Origin: JADFNO01 sp965369945
Lineage (GTDB): Bacteria > Planctomycetota > Phycisphaerae > Phycisphaerales > SM1A02
DNA: 7,519 bases
NCBI GenBank assembly: GCA_965369945.1
Contig: CBDUST010000234.1
Location: 1-7,519, forward strand
Reading direction: 5' to 3'
This document shows, piece after piece, positions 4,545 through 7,519 of this stretch. Position 1 is the stretch's first letter; the number at the start of each line of letters is the position of its first letter. Both the position numbers and the translations under genes were made by a program. The notes beneath the pieces were generated by a model. That model searched no databases. It was not told the origin of the DNA and saw nothing but the letters and a program-made list of their open reading frames with translations.

Positions 4545-6329
4545 TTACTCGGCGGCGGTCTCCACAGGTTTCTCGCCGTACACGCGCTCAGCGGGCGGCC
4601 ACTTGGTGATCACGACGTCCAGATATTCAAGGCGAGGCGATCCATCCTCGGTTCGATGCGCCATCGAGTGTTTGAGGAACTTCTGGTCATCACGTTCGGG
4701 GAAATCGGTTCTCTGATGGGAACCACGCGATTCTGTCCGCTGTCGCGCCGAATGGGCGACAGCCTCAGCCACCTCAATCATGTTCTCCAGCTCAAGCGCA
4801 GCAGTCAGTTCCGTGTTGAAGCAGTTGCTTCGATCATCGAGTTGGATGTTTGTGAGTCGCTTGCGCACCTTTGCGAGGGTGTCGCAGGTCGTCCCGAGCG
4901 ATTCAGCCGTCCGGTAGATACCTGCACCAGATTCCATTGCGTCGTGCATATCGCTGCGAAGTGCAACGATTCGTTCGGAGCCGTTAGACCGATTTAGAAG
5001 CTCAGCGATCCGTGCCTGCTCGGTCGCAGTCTGAGATTGAATCGCCGAGACGTTGAGTTGTCCGCATTGACCAACATACGTCGCAGCCGCTGCACCCGCG
5101 CGCTTCCCAAACACAAGCAGTTTCGTTAGCGAATTCGACCCGAGCCGATTCGCGCCGTTGATGCTGATACAAGCACATTCACCCACCGCATAAAGACCCG
5201 GCATCGGTGTCGCGCCATGTATGTCGGTGTGAATCCCGCCCATCATGTAATGAATGACCGGCCGAACCGGGATCGGCTCATGCACCGGATCGATGCCCGC
5301 ATAGTTCTTTGCAAGCTCACGAACGAACGGCAGCCGTTTGTTTATCTTCTTCTCGCCGAGGTGTCGGATATCCAAATGCACGACGTCGCCGAAGGGGCTG
5401 TCAATCGTGTTTCCCTTTTCGTGCTCCTTCACGAACGCTTGGGAGAGTCGATCGCGCGGTCCCAACTCCATCGTGCGTTTTTGCGGATGATTGGCATCGT
5501 GAACGTCCAACGGCTCACCAAGATCGTAATCGCGAAGGTATCGCTCGCCGTGTTTGTTGTACATCACGCCGCCTTCACCGCGCGCTGCTTCGGTGATGAG
5601 GATGCCTGTGCCGGGCAAACCAGTTGGGTGATACTGCACAAACTCCATGTCCTTGAGCGGAACGCCCGCGCGATAGGCCAGCGCCATGCCGTCGCCGGTT
5701 TTTATCGCGCCGTTGGTGGTGAACGGGAAGACTTTCCCCGCTCCGCCGGTGCAGAGAATCACCGCTTTCGCGCCAATACATCGAATTTGGCCGGTGCGCA
5801 ATTCGATTGCGGCAACGCCTTGGCAGCGCCCATCTTCAACCAGCAGTTTCGTTGCAAACCATTCGTCGTAGCGCACCACCTCATCGTATTTCAACAAGGT
5901 CTGAAACAGCGTGTGCAGCATGTGGAAGCCGGTCTTGTCAGCTGCGAACCACGTGCGCTCGATGGTCATTCCGCCGAAGGGACGGACCGAAACCCGCCCG
6001 TCCGGCTCACGGTTCCACGGACACCCCCAATGCTCCATCTGGATCAGCTCGCGCGGCGCTTCCTCGACGAACAGCTCGACCGCGTCCTGATCCGCCAGCC
6101 AATCCGACCCGCTGATCGTGTCGTAACAATGGGCCTCGAGCGAGTCGTTGTCCTTGATGACCGCCGCCGCCCCTCCTTCGGCAGCGACCGTATGACTTCG
6201 CATCGGGTAAACCTTGGACACCACCGCCACCGACAGGTTCGGATCAAGCTCAGCGATCGCGATAGCTGCGCGCAGCCCCGCCCCTCCACCTCCAACGATC
6301 ACAATGTCATGCTGCAAAGCCTCTGACAT
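4545..6329 (-). CDS. frdA: Fumarate reductase / succinate dehydrogenase flavoprotein subunit
   Basis: A 594-residue catalytic subunit that interconverts fumarate and succinate at the cytoplasmic face of the membrane. Features in order: Rossmann FAD-binding GGGGAGLRAA (13-22); 'RSHTVAAEGG' with His46, the covalent FAD ligand; 'ERTWFAADKTGFHMLHTL' (124-141); 'QYHPTGLPG...TEAARGEGG' with His234, Glu247 and Arg250; 'LGPRDRLSQAF' with catalytic Arg292 (E. coli FrdA Arg287); 'VGECACISINGANRLGSNSL' near residue 380-400; then the helical C-terminal domain ending 'RLEYLDVVITKWPPAERVYGEK'. Length and sequence follow E. coli FrdA (602 residues). ATG at 6329 is preceded by a good GAGGTG. The gene should be followed directly by frdB, but an MntA-HepT cassette intervenes and a second copy of its own 3' end lies beyond, so its present C-terminus may be an imported segment. 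A 369-codon opposite-strand frame here is a shadow. Confidence 0.97.
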   Translation of the reverse strand: MSEALQHDIVIVGGGGAGLRAAIAIAELDPNLSVAVVSKVYPMRSHTVAAEGGAAAVIKDNDSLEAHCYDTISGSDWLADQDAVELFVEEAPRELIQMEHWGCPWNREPDGRVSVRPFGGMTIERTWFAADKTGFHMLHTLFQTLLKYDEVVRYDEWFATKLLVEDGRCQGVAAIELRTGQIRCIGAKAVILCTGGAGKVFPFTTNGAIKTGDGMALAYRAGVPLKDMEFVQYHPTGLPGTGILITEAARGEGGVMYNKHGERYLRDYDLGEPLDVHDANHPQKRTMELGPRDRLSQAFVKEHEKGNTIDSPFGDVVHLDIRHLGEKKINKRLPFVRELAKNYAGIDPVHEPIPVRPVIHYMMGGIHTDIHGATPMPGLYAVGECACISINGANRLGSNSLTKLLVFGKRAGAAAATYVGQCGQLNVSAIQSQTATEQARIAELLNRSNGSERIVALRSDMHDAMESGAGIYRTAESLGTTCDTLAKVRKRLTNIQLDDRSNCFNTELTAALELENMIEVAEAVAHSARQRTESRGSHQRTDFPERDDQKFLKHSMAHRTEDGSPRLEYLDVVITKWPPAERVYGEKPVETAAE

Positions 6330-6330
6330 T

Positions 6331-6339
6331 CACCTCACC
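6331..6339 (-). promoter_or_regulatory. Ribosome-binding site of frdA
   Basis: On the minus strand GGTGAGGTGA immediately precedes the ATG at 6329. The GAGGTG core at short spacing is the strongest Shine-Dalgarno in the frd operon and supports this start; frdB and mntA lack an equally clear one. Confidence 0.6.
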
Positions 6340-6384
6340 GACAAGCCACAGCGTAAAGCGGCGCACCCCCCAAACAAGCGACAC

Positions 6385-6414
6385 ACATTAGCGGAAGAGG
6401 GCGCGAAGTGCCAA
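6385..6414 (-). promoter_or_regulatory. Tentative sigma70-like promoter for the frd operon
   Basis: In the 127-base gap upstream of frdA, the minus strand carries TTGGCA (6414-6409) and TAATGT (6390-6385) 18 bases apart, about 55 bases before the frdA ATG. The -35 box fits five of six consensus bases, the -10 only three of six. No regulator site such as an FNR box was seen. Confidence 0.2.
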
Positions 6415-6456
6415 GCGTGTCTCGCCGCCAGGCAATCCTCACCTGCACCGGCCAAA

Positions 6457-6906
6457 TCAAAACCAATATGGCAGGAATCCCTGCACCCATCGCACGATGT
6501 GGTAGATCATAACGAGAAGGGTTAGCGCTCCGACGCCCGCTGCCGTCCATCTCCGAAGGCGCAGCGTGGCAAGAAGCAAACCCACTGAGATTGCGAAGAC
6601 GATGATGAAGCCCGCGAACTTGTAGCCGTGGTCGTACCAGCGATCAATACCTCTCATCGCTGACGGCTGACTGTCAAAATAGAGTGCGACGAAGTAGAAG
6701 GCACTGCAACCAACGCTCGCCCACGCCTCCCATGGGATTCGCTTTCGATGCGACGACGCAAACGTCGAACCATCATCCGGGTCGAACGGCCGCCCACATT
6801 CCGGACAGGTCTGACTTGGCAGAAGTTCGAGATCGTATTTGCAATCCAGGCGATACATTACAAGCGTTCGCAACCAATTAGTCCGTGGTTTCCGAATCAC
6901 CATCAT
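6457..6906 (-). CDS. Small zinc-ribbon membrane protein of unknown function
   Basis: The frame encodes up to 149 residues. Near the N-terminus is 'CKYDLELLPSQTCPECGRPFD', a zinc-ribbon signature with three visible cysteines (about 22, 34, 37); the usual fourth, two residues before the first, is absent. A linker (DPDDGSTF) follows, then three to four hydrophobic helices (about 60-77, 94-114, 117-130, 131-145). Proteins pairing a 'CGYDL...CPECG' ribbon with membrane helices are, as I recall, abundant and uncharacterised in planctomycetes. The ATG at 6906 overlaps the fic stop by 29 bases; Met17 at 6858 lies 19 bases beyond that stop and places the ribbon at the very N-terminus, as is typical, so I prefer 6858. 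Neither has a good ribosome-binding site. It is upstream of, and in line with, the frd operon; a functional link is not evident. Confidence 0.72.
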   Translation of the reverse strand: MMVIRKPRTNWLRTLVMYRLDCKYDLELLPSQTCPECGRPFDPDDGSTFASSHRKRIPWEAWASVGCSAFYFVALYFDSQPSAMRGIDRWYDHGYKFAGFIIVFAISVGLLLATLRLRRWTAAGVGALTLLVMIYHIVRWVQGFLPYWF

Positions 6907-7519
6907 TGAACAATCGGAGATAGCTCTGGTAAATGAATCTTCGATTGCGTACTTGACGTGTGAACTCGTACAGAATGTTGCAGTCGACTAACTTTGAGAC
7001 CAAGTCGTTGGCAGTTTGGTATGTCTTTCCAATCAAATCCTGAACTTCTTTTGCCGATACGATCGGATGTTCATAGAGGTGCTCAAGGACACGATGGCCG
7101 TTGCCAGCGGCGCGGCCCAATCGCGAGGTGATGATTAGGCGATGATCTTCACGAAGCAGGAGTATACTTCGAGCCGTCTCTGTTGCCTCGCCGCTGATTT
7201 CAATAACACCACGAAGGAAAAAGGCAACCCATTGCTCCCAATTCCCGGAGTCGCGTACAGCTTGCAAATGGTCGTAGTATGTCTGTTTATGCTTCTTGAA
7301 GTAGTAGGAGAGGTAGAGGACAGGTTTAAGTAGTACTTGTCTTTCGCACAATAGGAATGTGATAAGCAGTCGCCCAATGCGCCCGTTGCCATCTAGGAAG
7401 GGGTGAATAGTTTCGAACTGAGCGTGCGCTAGGCCTATCTTGATCAGTAGTGGCAGCTTCGAGTCTTCGTGCAGGAATGTCTCTAACTCTGCCAAACATT
7501 GAGCCACCTCATGTGGGGG
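6878..7519 (-). CDS. Fic-family AMP-transferase, 5' end cut off by the window
   Basis: The frame is open to the window edge (codons PPHE precede the GTG at 7507), so the start lies outside and only the C-terminal 213 residues are seen. The catalytic Fic motif HPFLDGNGRIGR is intact at 7370-7405, including the essential His and the phosphate-binding GNGR loop. The upstream 'PPHE(V)...LAELETFLHED' segment and downstream 'ALYLSYYFKKHKQTYYDHL'-like helices (seen as LYLSYYFKKHKQTYYDHL) are typical of stand-alone Fic proteins. Fic enzymes usually transfer AMP from ATP to a hydroxyl side chain of a target protein; the inhibitory helix, if any, could be in the missing N-terminus. The last 75 residues look like a winged helix ('HPIVSAKEVQDLIGKTYQTANDLVSKLVDCNILYE'), suggesting DNA binding or target recognition. 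The gene looks AT-rich (25 of 60 G+C at 7261-7320), consistent with recent transfer. The target is unknown. Confidence 0.92.
   Translation of the reverse strand, partial: PPHEVAQCLAELETFLHEDSKLPLLIKIGLAHAQFETIHPFLDGNGRIGRLLITFLLCERQVLLKPVLYLSYYFKKHKQTYYDHLQAVRDSGNWEQWVAFFLRGVIEISGEATETARSILLLREDHRLIITSRLGRAAGNGHRVLEHLYEHPIVSAKEVQDLIGKTYQTANDLVSKLVDCNILYEFTRQVRNRRFIYQSYLRLFNDGDSETTD

Noticed and set aside
3737..4608. The two frdA tails as attL/attR sites of a site-specific integrative element
   Set aside because: No integrase or excisionase lies in the cassette, the repeats differ at 6 of 42 bases and the longest identical run is short, so homologous replacement fits better than site-specific integration.
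5217..6326. 369-codon plus-strand open frame opposite frdA
   Set aside because: It lies entirely antisense to a strongly conserved flavoprotein gene, has no recognisable domain and a His/Arg-rich composition typical of reverse-frame shadows.

Overview
The window reads as a piece of a bacterial chromosome, most likely from a planctomycete-like lineage. That placement is an inference from three things: a palindromic intergenic repeat of the type GGCACGGGCATCCTGCCCGTGC, a small 'CPECGRPFD' zinc-ribbon membrane protein, and the general coding style. No rRNA, tRNA or taxonomic marker gene is present to confirm it.

Left part (1-1326, plus strand): the 3' two thirds of a YceI-family lipid-binding protein, then an unrecognised polytopic membrane protein. 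Between this membrane protein and the convergent gene on the other side (about 1315-1612) lies a non-coding repeat element. It has inverted ends, one strong internal long hairpin and a smaller one, and its ends supply the stop codons of both flanking genes.

Centre (1601-6329, minus strand): a complete quinol:fumarate reductase / succinate dehydrogenase operon of the E. coli FrdABCD type, in the order frdA, (insertion), frdB, frdC, frdD, then a TPR-like gene. FrdA (FAD, dicarboxylate site) and FrdB (2Fe-2S, 4Fe-4S, 3Fe-4S) form the soluble catalytic part. FrdC and FrdD are the three-helix membrane anchors. All the expected FAD, catalytic and cluster residues are present.

The main discovery candidate is the insertion between frdA and frdB. 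It is a two-gene MntA-HepT (MNT nucleotidyltransferase / HEPN RNase) toxin-antitoxin module in the same orientation as the operon. A second, diverged copy of the frdA 3' end lies between hepT and frdB, and its frame starts by ATGA overlap with the hepT stop. The cassette is therefore flanked by imperfect direct repeats, both encoding the FrdA C-terminal tail (WPPAERVYGEK). The simplest reading is that the module arrived together with a foreign frdA 3' end that replaced the native one, leaving the native tail as a relic directly before frdB. The toxin-antitoxin pair would now be co-transcribed with a respiratory enzyme.

Right part (6457-7519, minus strand): a small zinc-ribbon membrane protein and the 3' part of a Fic-family AMP-transferase with a C-terminal winged-helix-like region. 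The Fic gene runs off the window edge and looks more AT-rich than the frd genes.
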